Assembly (NCBI GenBank): GCA_016213845.1 | Contig: JACQZN010000096.1 | Coordinates: forward strand, 1 to 64,000 | Source: Candidatus Wallbacteria bacterium | GTDB lineage: Bacteria; Muiribacteriota; UBA6191; JACPRK01 | Direction of reading: 5' to 3' | Length of the DNA stretch: 64,000 nucleotides | Shown here: in pieces, positions 34,859 through 44,734 of the stretch | Layout of the letters: each line of letters begins with the position of its first letter | Position numbering within the stretch: the first letter of the stretch is position 1 | The notes under the pieces: model-generated | Databases searched by the model: none | The model's input: the letters and a program-made list of their open reading frames with translations, nothing else | Told to the model about the DNA's origin: nothing | Program-made: the position numbers and the translations under genes

Positions 34859-36676
34859 TCAGCGCAGGAGAATCGCCGCTGAAACCGCCACGGCGGTCAC
34901 CGCAAGAACCAGCGCGACTACGCGCGCGCGATACCCACCGCCTCCGGCAGAAAGCCGGACAGCCAGCGTCGAAACGCTCTTACGGATAGCCCGTCCGGCG
35001 CGCCCGATCCGGCCGCCGCCCCGCCGGCCCAGGCCCATCGCTCGCCTCAGCGCCGCCGCCAGCTGGGCGGCGCCCGCGTACCTCTCGGCGGCGTCCCAGG
35101 CCGTCGCCCGGGCTATCACCTGCAGGAGCGGCTCAGTCTCCGCGCTGATTGTTGCCGCCTGGGAAGCGGCGGGCAGCAGTCGGCCATGCACCAGCAGCGA
35201 AAGCAACCGCCCGGCGGCGTAGACGTCCGCTGCCGCCGTCGCAGCCTGGCCGTCATGCTGTTCGGGAGCCATCCAGGTGTTCACGCGGGCCGTCGAATCG
35301 CCGGGCGGCCTGGCCAAGAGCCCTGCCTCCCGGAGAGCCGAGTTCCCCAGCCCCAGCAGTTTCACGGCGCCTGCCCCGTCGACCATCACGTTCTGGAGCG
35401 TCACGTCGCCGTGGACCCGTCGCCTGGCGTGCAGGACCTCCAGCCCCTCGACCAGCCCCAGGACCCGCTGGACAGCCCGCTCCCTGGGCCAGGAATCGTG
35501 CCCCGTCGGCGGCTCCAGAAACTCGAAACCGAGCGGCCGCTCGAAGACCAGGAAGGGCCGCCCGCCGTGCACGACGAAGTCCCGGATGCGCCCCAGCGCG
35601 GGATGCTGCACACCCGCAAACGGCGCCAGCACCTTCAGCGCGTCCTCCTCGGCCCCCGCCAGGGGAGGCAAGGGCCTTAGCAGCACCGCGCTGCCGTCGA
35701 GGTCCCGGCCCTCCAGGTACTCGACGCCGGGCGCCAGGCGCGCGCCGGCCGAAAGCTCATAGCGCTCCCCTACGGCTCCCGGCTTCAGCAGGCCAAGCAG
35801 AGATCGGCTCGGCCTGCCGCCAGCCCCGCCCCGGCGCGCTACCGGCAAACCGTCGCGGGCTCGCCCCAGATCCTCCAGCATCGCCTCGGCGTCCGGATAC
35901 CGGGAATCCCGGCGCCACTCGACCGCGTTGAGAAGGAAGTTCGCCAGTTCCCCGGGGAGCGCCGGATTCAGCGAGCAGGGCCCGAGCGGCTTGATGGACT
36001 CCCCCGCGAGCTCGAGCATGCCCAGCAAGGCGTCTTCGCCGTAGGGCAGGCCGCCGGTCGCCGCCTGGTAGGCCACGAGCCCCACCTGGTACAGATCGCT
36101 CGTGGCGTCGACGTCGCCGCTCTTGAGCACCTCCGGCGGCATGTACCGGGGCGTACCCAGGACGCGTCCCGTGCGAGTCAAATTGCTCCCCTTCTCGGGC
36201 TTCACCAGGCCGAAGTCCATCAGAACGGCGTGGCCCTGGGCGCCGAACATGACGTTGGCGGGCTTGATGTCCCGGTGGAGGAATCCTCGGGCGTGCAAGT
36301 ACCGCAGCGCCTCCAGCAGGTCCTCCACCAGCCCGACGACCTGCTGAACGGGCAGCCACCGGTTGCCGCTCAGCCGTTGCTCCAGGGTTCCGCCCTCGAG
36401 GAGCGGCATCGCGTAGAAGAGCCGGCCGCGCGCCTCTCCGTAGTCGATCACCGGCACGATGTGCGGGTGAGACAAGGTCGCCAGCGTGAAGATCTCCCGC
36501 ACGAAGCGCTGCCGGGCCGTGTCCTGACGCGCCCCCTCGAGCTCGAGCACCTTCACCGCTACCTGCTCGCCGCCCTCGAGAGGCGACGCGCGATAGACCG
36601 AGGCCATCCCGCCCTCCCCCAGCCGGGAGTGCAGCCGATACCTGCCGAGGACACCGGTCTCGCTAGCCGCAGCCAC
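34859..36676 (-). CDS. Ser/Thr protein kinase fused to a second, degenerate kinase domain; tail-anchored
   Basis: 605 aa from GTG 36676. The first domain is a complete Hanks-type kinase: GEGGMASVY (20-28), VAVK Lys42, HRDIKPANVMF (Asp136), MDFG (154-156) and an APE-like MPPEVL. A second kinase-like domain follows (about 300-545) with HGDVTLQNVMV but LGLGN in place of DFG, no glycine loop and no invariant lysine, yet WMAPEQ and DVYAAGRLL retained. It is a pseudokinase. The extreme C-terminus is a single membrane helix (RVVALVLAVTAVAVSAAILL), so both kinase domains face the cytoplasm. It probably phosphorylates Ser/Thr targets under control of its own pseudokinase; that control is inferred. Confidence 0.88.
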   Translation of the reverse strand: MAAASETGVLGRYRLHSRLGEGGMASVYRASPLEGGEQVAVKVLELEGARQDTARQRFVREIFTLATLSHPHIVPVIDYGEARGRLFYAMPLLEGGTLEQRLSGNRWLPVQQVVGLVEDLLEALRYLHARGFLHRDIKPANVMFGAQGHAVLMDFGLVKPEKGSNLTRTGRVLGTPRYMPPEVLKSGDVDATSDLYQVGLVAYQAATGGLPYGEDALLGMLELAGESIKPLGPCSLNPALPGELANFLLNAVEWRRDSRYPDAEAMLEDLGRARDGLPVARRGGAGGRPSRSLLGLLKPGAVGERYELSAGARLAPGVEYLEGRDLDGSAVLLRPLPPLAGAEEDALKVLAPFAGVQHPALGRIRDFVVHGGRPFLVFERPLGFEFLEPPTGHDSWPRERAVQRVLGLVEGLEVLHARRRVHGDVTLQNVMVDGAGAVKLLGLGNSALREAGLLARPPGDSTARVNTWMAPEQHDGQAATAAADVYAAGRLLSLLVHGRLLPAASQAATISAETEPLLQVIARATAWDAAERYAGAAQLAAALRRAMGLGRRGGGRIGRAGRAIRKSVSTLAVRLSAGGGGYRARVVALVLAVTAVAVSAAILLR

Positions 36677-37051
36677 GCCCGATCATCTTAGCCCCTCCCC
36701 CGCAGGCGCGGCCTTCGTGGGGGCATTCACCGCGGGCGCCTCTTGCCGAACACTCTTGCCGTGGGCCGGGGTGGATCTTTGCACTTCCGGAGGTCCCCTC
36801 GCCTTGCAGCTCAGGGGCCGGTACTGCCTATGGTTCGCGAGCCTTCTTCAGGTCCGCGCGCCCAATCTCTTGGGCCAACGAGGATCGCCCGGCTTGGGCC
36901 CTCCGAGTACCCGGATTCGCGCGGGGGGCGTAGGACGCCCGCGGTGAACTCATTCCTGACCTTACCACCGGTTTTCGCCGGCTGCCACACCTTTCGGTAA
37001 TCTCCCCACAGCCCGGTCGAAGGCCCCGCTCATTCCGTCCTCGGGCTGTGA
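36677..37051. other. Gap without recognisable gene
   Basis: About 375 nt between the divergent kinase fusion and the FHA regulator. Short reading frames here lack a Shine-Dalgarno and family resemblance, and no tRNA, RNase P or SRP RNA core motif was seen. Only the extended -10 at 37052 is interpretable. Confidence 0.5.
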
Positions 37052-37057
37052 TAGATT
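37052..37057 (+). promoter_or_regulatory. Extended -10 promoter element, leaderless configuration
   Basis: TGA-TAGATT is an extended -10 that ends 8 nt before ATG 37066, which implies a transcript starting at or within 2 nt of the start codon. No Shine-Dalgarno precedes the gene. Confidence 0.5.
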
Positions 37058-37065
37058 CCTCCGTC

Positions 37066-39090
<2,025 letters not shown>

Positions 39091-39129
39091 GCCGGGCTGA
39101 AGTGCCGGCGGTCCGAGCGCCCGCTCGCG

Positions 39130-39160
39130 AAAACCCGGTACAGGTAGACGCCACGGGTTT
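39130..39160. repeat. Second copy of the 28-nt dispersed repeat, hairpin form
   Basis: Bases 39130-39157 are identical to 18267-18294. The element can fold as AAACCCG (39131-39137) with CGGGTTT (39154-39160) around a 16-nt loop, a REP-like shape. It lies 40 nt after the FHA regulator stop. Confidence 0.8.
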
Positions 39161-39314
39161 CAGGGGAGCGTCCGGGCAGGGGTGTCCGGAGACTCTTGCG
39201 GACGTCCGAGGTGGGTCACGGGGGAGACGGAGCGGACAGGAGAGCTGGGGCAGTGTGGCGGGGCATCGGCTGTTCATCGGCCTTCTTGCGGTGCGAGGGG
39301 GTGAGCATGCGAGC

Positions 39315-39330
39315 TGGCACAATACTTTCA
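39315..39330 (+). promoter_or_regulatory. Possible sigma54-like promoter
   Basis: TGGCAC-N5-TTTCA compared with the consensus TGGCAC-N5-TTGCA: the -24 block is perfect, but the -12 G is replaced by T, which weakens the call. The predicted start near 39340 coincides with the beginning of a two-hairpin segment ending in a terminator. Confidence 0.3.
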
Positions 39331-39339
39331 TAACCTCTG

Positions 39340-39401
39340 GGCGTATTGCCCCCTGAGGGGCAAGGGCAGGATAGGGCCGGTGATCCCGGCCCCTTTTTTT
39401 T
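39340..39401 (+). ncRNA. Candidate ~60-nt small RNA
   Basis: Two consecutive hairpins are visible: TTGCCCC / GGGGCAA (39346-39352 with 39357-39363) and GGGCCGG / CCGGCCC (39374-39380 with 39386-39392), the latter followed by eight Ts. The spacing from the sigma54-like element at 39315 predicts a transcript of about 62 nt. No riboswitch family was recognised. It could instead be only a terminator of the FHA gene 280 nt upstream. Confidence 0.3.
39374..39401 (+). terminator. Rho-independent terminator
   Basis: A 7-bp perfect GC stem (GGGCCGG/CCGGCCC) with a 5-nt loop followed by T8. It is the clearest intrinsic terminator in the window. Confidence 0.85.
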
Positions 39402-39432
39402 CCCCGGAAATCGATCGGCCCGGCGCGGGTGG

Positions 39433-39438
39433 TAGGAT
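39433..39438 (+). promoter_or_regulatory. Extended -10 element upstream of the protease pair
   Basis: TGG-TAGGAT forms an extended -10 with no clear -35. The leader to ATG 39478 would be about 33 nt and contains GGGGAGC as ribosome-binding site. Confidence 0.4.
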
Positions 39439-39477
39439 GCTTGTAGGCCAAGCGGCGCCTGCGGGGAGCATATCGAG

Positions 39478-39729
39478 ATGCCGGACTACAAGAACGTCGA
39501 GGCGGTCATGCACCGGAACCTGTCGCGCCTGATGGCGATGCCGCACGTGGTATCGGTCGGCATCGGATACCGCGTCCGGGGGGGCGAGGAGTCCGAGGAG
39601 CTCTGCATCAGCGTCGCAGTCGACCGCAAGCTCCCGGCGAGCGAGCTCCCCGCCGAAGGGACCCTGCCTCAGGAGCTCGAGGGAGTGCCCGTGGACGTCG
39701 TCGAGACCGGCTCGCTGGAGGCGCTGTGA
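39478..39729 (+). CDS. Stand-alone copy of the downstream protease's N-terminal domain
   Basis: 83 aa, no signal peptide. Its core VVSVGIGYRVRGGEESEELC aligns with ITSVGIGFGVKGGVETGEVC in the N-terminal 60 residues of the next gene's product, and the following ISVAVDRKLP aligns with LQVGVEEKRP. Both then end in a VPVDVVETG / VRVDVVPTG strand. The stop overlaps the next start codon as GTGA, so the two are translated together. Free-standing propeptide-like domains often act as inhibitor or folding helper of their protease; that role is inferred here. No named family was recognised. Confidence 0.75.
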   Translation: MPDYKNVEAVMHRNLSRLMAMPHVVSVGIGYRVRGGEESEELCISVAVDRKLPASELPAEGTLPQELEGVPVDVVETGSLEAL

Positions 39730-40658
39730 ATCGAAATCCGCTGAAGGACCCCGCGCTCGCCTACGCACTGGCCGACGCCCGGGAGCGGCTGATGCCGGCC
39801 GATCCCTCGATTACCAGCGTCGGCATCGGCTTCGGCGTGAAGGGCGGCGTCGAGACCGGCGAGGTCTGTCTGCAGGTCGGGGTCGAGGAGAAACGGCCGC
39901 CCGAGGCCGTCGAATCGGCGCTGCTCCTTCCGCGCGCCATCCGGGCGCCCGCCGCGGAGGTACGGGTCGACGTCGTCCCGACCGGCGTGCTCCAGCGGCT
40001 GGATGCGGTCGACCTGCGCGCGCGCGTCCGCCCTGCGGCGCCCGGTTACAGCATCGGCCACGTCGCCTGCACGGCCGGTACGCTCGGCGCAGTCCTCACC
40101 GACAAGCGCCGCCGCCGTTACATTCTGAGCAACAACCACGTCCTGGCCAACGAGAATGCCGCAGCCACCGGCGACGCCATCCTTCAGCCAGGGCCAGCCG
40201 ACGGCGGGGACGCGAAGACCGGCGTGATAGCCCGCCTCCACGCCTTCGTTCCCCTCGTCACCGACGGCGCCAACTTCGTCGACTGCGCTCTGGCCGCTGC
40301 CGAACGCGACAACGAGCTGGCGGCCCAGGTCCACGCCATCGGCACGGTCATCGGCACCGGCGCGCCCTACCTGGGCCTCACCGTCCGCAAGAGCGGCCGC
40401 ACGACGGGCTTTACGACTGGCCGCATCCGTCGAGTCGCAGTTACTGCGCGCATCCACTACGGCTGCGGCATCCTCGTCTTCAGCGGCCTGGCCGAGACCA
40501 ATCAGATGAGCGCCCCGGGTGACAGCGGCAGCCTCATCGTCGACCAGTCCAACCGAGCTGTGGGTCTGCTCTTCGCCGGCAGCATCTTCTCCACCCTCAT
40601 GTGCCCGATCGAGGCCGTCCGCGACGCGCTCGATCTCGGGGACATGACCTGGTTTTAG
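39726..40658 (+). CDS. Trypsin-fold serine protease-like protein with N-terminal regulatory domain
   Basis: 310 aa from GTG 39726. Residues 1-90 duplicate the preceding small protein. The remainder is a chymotrypsin-like domain with a plausible catalytic triad: His138 in LSNNHVLA, Asp186 in NFVDCALA and Ser267 in APGDSGSLIV, plus KSGRTTGFTTG typical of this clan. There is no signal peptide and only a few Cys, which suggests a cytoplasmic enzyme of the Nal1/S1-like type rather than DegP (no PDZ). The substrate is unknown. Coupled to the upstream domain by a 4-nt overlap. Confidence 0.8.
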   Translation: MNRNPLKDPALAYALADARERLMPADPSITSVGIGFGVKGGVETGEVCLQVGVEEKRPPEAVESALLLPRAIRAPAAEVRVDVVPTGVLQRLDAVDLRARVRPAAPGYSIGHVACTAGTLGAVLTDKRRRRYILSNNHVLANENAAATGDAILQPGPADGGDAKTGVIARLHAFVPLVTDGANFVDCALAAAERDNELAAQVHAIGTVIGTGAPYLGLTVRKSGRTTGFTTGRIRRVAVTARIHYGCGILVFSGLAETNQMSAPGDSGSLIVDQSNRAVGLLFAGSIFSTLMCPIEAVRDALDLGDMTWF

Positions 40659-40729
40659 GACAAAGCGCGCGGAAGTTGACTCCGGGCGGGGCGGCGCGGT
40701 ATCTAGCGCTCTCGTCCGGAGGTACGCCC

Positions 40730-41161
40730 GTGTCCAATCCCGCCGAAGAGCTGCACCTGTTCACCCTCGATGAGGCCAACGACCTCATCCCGAGGCTTTC
40801 GGGCCTGATGGAGCGCGTCCAGCGCGAGTTTCTGGCCTTGAAGAAGGTCCTCGACCGCACGCGCGGAGAGCTCCCTCTGGAGCAGCAGCTCGAGTCGAGC
40901 CGGCAGGACCCCGTCGTGCTCCAGATGCTCACCTCGTTGAACGAGGTCATCACCGAGATCGAGCAGCTCGGCTGCCACTTCAAGGGCGTGGACCTGGGCC
41001 TGGTCGATTTCCCGGCCATCATCAACGGCCAGGTCGCCTACTACTGCTGGCAGCACGGCGAGAACGAGATCGGCTTCTGGCACGGCCTCGAAGAGGGCTT
41101 CTCCGGACGCCACCCGCTCGAGACGGAAGAGCAACCCCTGAGCGCGCGCGCTCTGAACTGA
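40730..41161 (+). CDS. DUF2203 family protein
   Basis: 143 aa. The GTG 40730 is preceded by GGAGG at 8-nt spacing and the frame upstream is fortuitous. It has the family's recognisable layout: LFTLDEANDLIPRL at the N-terminus, a helical pair in the middle, and LGCHFKGVDLGLVDFPA with WQHGENEIGFWH near the C-terminus. Small, cytoplasmic and mostly helical; the biochemical role of the family is not known. It is followed after 18 nt by another small gene on the same strand, probably in one operon. Confidence 0.85.
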   Translation: MSNPAEELHLFTLDEANDLIPRLSGLMERVQREFLALKKVLDRTRGELPLEQQLESSRQDPVVLQMLTSLNEVITEIEQLGCHFKGVDLGLVDFPAIINGQVAYYCWQHGENEIGFWHGLEEGFSGRHPLETEEQPLSARALN

Positions 41162-41179
41162 CAGGAGCAACCGCCCTCG

Positions 41180-41686
41180 ATGAGCACTCTGGATCTTTCC
41201 TACGCCAAGGAGAAGCCCCCGCAGTCAGAACGCGCCGAGGTCACTCTCTCCGTCAGCGCTCGAGGCTGGGGTTGGGGATGGTCGGTTTTCGAGGGCGACC
41301 GGCCAACAACCAGCGGCTTCTTTCGCATCCCCGACCATGAGGGCGGCCACGCGGTTTCCCACGCCAAGAAGTGCGTGCTGGCGTTCGGCGAGCTGATCGA
41401 GGCCTCCCGGCGCGCTCCGTTCCAGGTCCTCATCACGGATGTGCGGGAGCCCTCGCACGCAGCGGCGTCGCTCTTGCCCGTACTGGCGGCGATGAGCCGA
41501 GCCATCTACGTAGAGGCCGACCGAGACTGGCTGGACCAGGTAGGTCTCAAGAAGCGAGAGCTCTCGTCCTGGGCCACCGTCTTCCTCGGCAAGGCGCCCC
41601 AGGACGAAACCGTCAGCCTCTCGCTGGGGCTCGGCAACTGGTGGGCGCGCCGCCGCAAGCTGGAGCGCGGCCAGCTCGGGTTGTAA
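41180..41686 (+). CDS. Hypothetical cytoplasmic protein
   Basis: 168 aa, ATG with AGGAG about 13 nt upstream, 18 nt after the DUF2203 gene. No signal peptide or membrane segment. It has a Trp/Gly-rich patch near residue 30 (GWGWGWSVFEGD), an alpha/beta middle (FQVLITDVREPSHAAASLLP) and a basic C-terminus. I do not recognise a family. Operon context with DUF2203 is the only functional hint. Confidence 0.6.
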   Translation: MSTLDLSYAKEKPPQSERAEVTLSVSARGWGWGWSVFEGDRPTTSGFFRIPDHEGGHAVSHAKKCVLAFGELIEASRRAPFQVLITDVREPSHAAASLLPVLAAMSRAIYVEADRDWLDQVGLKKRELSSWATVFLGKAPQDETVSLSLGLGNWWARRRKLERGQLGL

Positions 41687-41702
41687 GCGCCGGTCGGCTC
41701 CG

Positions 41703-43145
41703 TTACACCTCGGGGAACGGGCTGAAGTTGAGGACCAGCAGGCGCTGCTCCGTCATCTCCTCGATGGCGTAGCGCAGGCCTTCCCGGCCGAACCCGGACT
41801 CCTTCACGCCCCCGTAGGGCATCTGGTCCGCGCGGTACATGGGGTAATCATTGGCGATGACGCCGCCGACCTCCAGCTCCTGGAAGGCGCGCCAGAGCTT
41901 GGGCAGGTCGCGCGTGAAGACACCGGCCTGCAGTCCGTAGGAGCTGTCGTTTGCTGCCGCGACGGCCTCGCCGAACTCGCCGTAGCGCTGCAGGACCACG
42001 ACGGGGCCGAAGACCTCCTTGGAGCAGACCTCCATCTCGGGCCGGGCGTCCTCGATGACCGTGGGCGCGATCATGCGGCCCCGGCGCTCTCCGCCCGAGA
42101 GCAATCGGGCGCCACCGTTGCGCGCGCGCTCGATCCACCCGTGGATGCGGTCGGCCGCGCTGTCCTCGATGACCGGCCCTACCACGGTCGATTCTTCGGC
42201 GGGGTCGCCCATCCGTATTTTGGACTCGACGGCTCCCATCAGTCGTGTACGGAAGGCGTCGTACACCTGGCCGTGCACGAAGACGCGCTGCACGGAGATG
42301 CAGACCTGGCCCGCGTAGGCGAAGGCGCCCAGGGCGATCCGGTCGGCCGCGAAGCCGAGGTCGGCGTCGGGTTCGATGATGGCTGCGGCATTGCCGCCCA
42401 GCTCGAGTGTCACCTTCTTCTTGTTGGCCAGCTCCTTGAGCTTCCAGCCGACCGGGGGGCTGCCGGTGAAGCTCACAATCTTGATCTTCGGATGCGTCAC
42501 GAGGGCCTGGGCCACGGGGCCCAGGCACGGCAGCACCTGGAACATGCCCTTCGGCACGCCGGCCTGCTCGACGACCTCGGCCAGGAGCAGTGCCGTCAGA
42601 GGAGTCTGGTGTGCGGGCTTGGAGATCACGGGGTTTCCCGCCGCCAGGGCCGGCGCCACTTTGTGCGCCACCAGGTTGAGCGGGAAGTTGAAGGGGCTGA
42701 TGGCCGTGACGGGGCCGACGGGGAAGCGGCGTGTCAGGCCGGTGCGGGAGGGCGAGTCCTTCGTCCAGTCGAGCGACATCACCTCGCCGTGGAGGCGCTT
42801 GCACTCCTCGGCCGCGATGCGGAAGGTGTTCGCGGCGCGGGAGACCTCGCCGCGAGCAAAGGTGATCGGCTTGCCACCCTCGGCCATGATGCAGCGGGCG
42901 AACTCCTCGCGCCGGGCCTCGATGCCGGAGGCGATGGCAAGGAGCATCGCCTCGCGCTCGAACGACTGCAGCTTGCGAGCGCGGTCGAAGGCGCGGTCGG
43001 CGATGGCAACGGCCTCCTCGATCTCGGCGGCCGTCGCCTGGTGGAGCTCGGCCACGGCAGCGCCGTCGAAGGGGTTGCGGACCAGGGTGGTATCGGCGGT
43101 GGCGCGCCACTCGCCGCCAAGGAAGAGCTTTCTGGGACTGGACAT
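41703..43145 (-). CDS. NAD(P)-dependent aldehyde dehydrogenase
   Basis: 480 aa. ATG 43145 is set by GGAGGT at 7-nt spacing; the frame is open further upstream without meaning. ALDH superfamily residues are intact: Asn153 in SPFNFPLN, Glu248 in LELGGN, Cys282 in GQVCISVQR and FGPV near the C-terminus. Best resemblance is to the lactaldehyde / non-phosphorylating glyceraldehyde-3-phosphate dehydrogenase side of the family, which also uses SPFNFPLNL and GQVCISVQRV. It oxidises an aldehyde to the acid in the cytoplasm; the substrate cannot be read from context. Confidence 0.9.
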   Translation of the reverse strand: MSSPRKLFLGGEWRATADTTLVRNPFDGAAVAELHQATAAEIEEAVAIADRAFDRARKLQSFEREAMLLAIASGIEARREEFARCIMAEGGKPITFARGEVSRAANTFRIAAEECKRLHGEVMSLDWTKDSPSRTGLTRRFPVGPVTAISPFNFPLNLVAHKVAPALAAGNPVISKPAHQTPLTALLLAEVVEQAGVPKGMFQVLPCLGPVAQALVTHPKIKIVSFTGSPPVGWKLKELANKKKVTLELGGNAAAIIEPDADLGFAADRIALGAFAYAGQVCISVQRVFVHGQVYDAFRTRLMGAVESKIRMGDPAEESTVVGPVIEDSAADRIHGWIERARNGGARLLSGGERRGRMIAPTVIEDARPEMEVCSKEVFGPVVVLQRYGEFGEAVAAANDSSYGLQAGVFTRDLPKLWRAFQELEVGGVIANDYPMYRADQMPYGGVKESGFGREGLRYAIEEMTEQRLLVLNFSPFPEV

Positions 43146-43261
43146 CGTCGGACCTCCGTCGGACGAGAATACCTCGTCGCCCGGCCTGCGCGGGAACATA
43201 TTCTGCCCCCCGGCGGTAGTGAATTCAGCGACGGGCGGCCGCTGAGCCGCGAGGTGATCTC

Positions 43262-44149
43262 TTGTCCCGGAACCGGTTTCTCGCGGTCTTGCTCCTGGCA
43301 GTTTCCCTGGTCTCCGGTCCGGCGGCCCCGCCCGCGGGCGCCTGGGGCGCGTCGGCCCACATGATGCTGACGACCGCGGCAGTCGACCGGATGCAGGGTC
43401 CGGTTGGCGATTTCTTTCGAGCGAATCGCCACTTCCTGATCTGCTACTCGATCCTGCCGGACAGCTGGTGGGGAAGCCCGGAGCTGCTGGGCCAGTTGCC
43501 GAAGGGCCTGGAGAACCCGGCAGGGACAAACGGTCCCAAGGAACTAGGACGCCACCACTTCGCCGAGGACGAAGAGGCCTACACCGAGGCGATGCCAGCG
43601 CGCAACGAGCCACGGGTGGCCCCGCTGGACAGAGAACAGGCGCTGGAAGTCTTCCGCAAGTATGTCGAGAAGCACGGACAGGAAGCGCTCGACCAGTTCC
43701 GGCGCCAGAACAGCTGGTTCAAGGGAGGACTGGCCGAGCTGCCGGCGGCGATGCTCGAGAAGGCAGGCGAACTGCCGTGGGTCATCGACGAGCGGGTCAA
43801 CGACATGGCAGCCGCGATGCGGACCGGCAACTGGGTGCGAGCGATGCTGCTGGCGACGGTCCTGGCCCACTACGTCGGGGACGCGCACGTTCCCCTGCAC
43901 ACCACGGTCAACTACAACGCTCAGTACCATCCGAACCCGCTGTTGAAGGGGCTGCACCAGCGCTGGGAGGGCCGCATCATCGAGCTGCGCAAGGCGGAGT
44001 TCCGCAAGTTCCTGCGCGAGCTGACCCGCACGGCGCGCACGCCGCCGGCCAAGATGCCGTCCGACCCGGGCGCGCTCCGGACGGCCGTCTTCGAGATGAT
44101 CGCGGACACTTTCTCGATGACCGACGACATCCTTCGCGTCGACGACTAG
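43262..44149 (+). CDS. Secreted S1/P1-nuclease / phospholipase C-like zinc enzyme, apparently cut short by an amber codon
   Basis: 295 aa from TTG 43262, preceded by GAGGTGAT. Signal peptide SRNRFLAVLLLAVSLVSGPA, mature start near AWGASAHMM. Expected zinc ligands of the trinuclear S1/P1 site are visible: Trp/His in WGASAH, Asp in LPDSWW, HYVGDAHVPLH (H-x3-D...H) and GLHQRWE, where Glu takes the place of the usual Asp. It would hydrolyse nucleic acid or phospholipid phosphodiesters outside the cytoplasm. The frame meets TAG at 44147 and then remains open for 95 further codons of protein-like sequence (see next entry). Confidence 0.75.
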   Translation: MSRNRFLAVLLLAVSLVSGPAAPPAGAWGASAHMMLTTAAVDRMQGPVGDFFRANRHFLICYSILPDSWWGSPELLGQLPKGLENPAGTNGPKELGRHHFAEDEEAYTEAMPARNEPRVAPLDREQALEVFRKYVEKHGQEALDQFRRQNSWFKGGLAELPAAMLEKAGELPWVIDERVNDMAAAMRTGNWVRAMLLATVLAHYVGDAHVPLHTTVNYNAQYHPNPLLKGLHQRWEGRIIELRKAEFRKFLRELTRTARTPPAKMPSDPGALRTAVFEMIADTFSMTDDILRVDD

Positions 44150-44437
44150 CTGCTGGCGCACGCCGGCGCCCGCGGGGCCTCGCCCCAGCCATCGAGGGAC
44201 AGGCCAGACACGGGAGCCTACACGCCGGAGTACTTCCGCAAGTTCTACGAGCGGCTGGGCCCGGGAATCAAGGAGCAGCTGGGTCGGAGCGTGGAGCGAA
44301 TCACGTCCCTCTGGGGCGTCGCCTGGGAGCGGGCCGGGCGCCCGCAACCTCCCACGGGGAGCGTGGAGACGCCGCCACTGGTCGTCATCGATTTCCGCAA
44401 CGATCGGATCGTCCCGTACCAGCCGGACCGCAACTGA
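44150..44437 (+). pseudogene. In-frame C-terminal continuation of the S1/P1-like gene after TAG
   Basis: Reading on past TAG in the same frame gives 95 residues to TGA 44437, including TPEYFRKFYERLGPGIKEQL and SLWGVAWERAG, a helical ending with a WE..AG phrase like the C-terminal helix of this enzyme class. Codon use keeps high third-position GC. Other genes here end in TAG normally, so general recoding is unlikely. It is a nonsense mutation, a sequence error or programmed readthrough. Confidence 0.7.
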
Positions 44438-44465
44438 CGTCCTGCCCCGCACTCGGGAGATGCGG

Positions 44466-44471
44466 TAAACT
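44466..44471 (+). promoter_or_regulatory. -10-like element directly before moaD
   Basis: TAAACT ends 7 nt before ATG 44479, where no Shine-Dalgarno is visible, so moaD mRNA may be leaderless. No extended TGn or -35 is seen. Confidence 0.35.
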
Positions 44472-44478
44472 GCCCCGC

Positions 44479-44730
44479 ATGGGAAGCGTCCAGGTGAAGC
44501 TTTTCGCGGTTCTGCGAGACCGCTTCGGCGCCGAGAGCGTCGAGGCGGAGCTTCCCCCTGGAGGGACCACGGCAGGGCGGCTGCTGGCGGAGCTTTCGCG
44601 TCGCTACCCGGACCAGGCACGGCACTTGTCGGTCTGCAGGGTGGCCGTGAACCGCCGGTTTGCGGTCGAGGACGACCCGGTCGGCGCGACGGACGAGGTG
44701 GCGCTGATTCCGCCCGTCAGCGGAGGGTGA
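44479..44730 (+). CDS. moaD: Molybdopterin synthase sulfur carrier subunit
   Basis: 83 aa, ubiquitin-like beta-grasp protein ending in the required Gly-Gly (PPVSGG), which is thiocarboxylated to donate sulfur for molybdopterin. The family pattern VQVKLFAVLRD, LPPGGTTAGRLLAEL and AVNRRFAVEDD...EVALIPPVSGG is complete. moaE follows after 4 nt, forming the heterotetrameric synthase in the cytoplasm. No other moa, mog or mob genes are in the window. Confidence 0.93.
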   Translation: MGSVQVKLFAVLRDRFGAESVEAELPPGGTTAGRLLAELSRRYPDQARHLSVCRVAVNRRFAVEDDPVGATDEVALIPPVSGG

Positions 44731-44734
44731 GCCG

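Noticed and set aside
36677-37051. Possible structured RNA (tRNA, SRP or RNase P) in the gap
   Set aside because: No T-arm GTTCRA, no SRP GGAAGGCAGC-like core and no RNase P GAGGAAAGTCC motif were found.
43468-44478. Long frame upstream of moaD
   Set aside because: It runs out of frame through the S1/P1-like gene and only its last 83 codons match MoaD.
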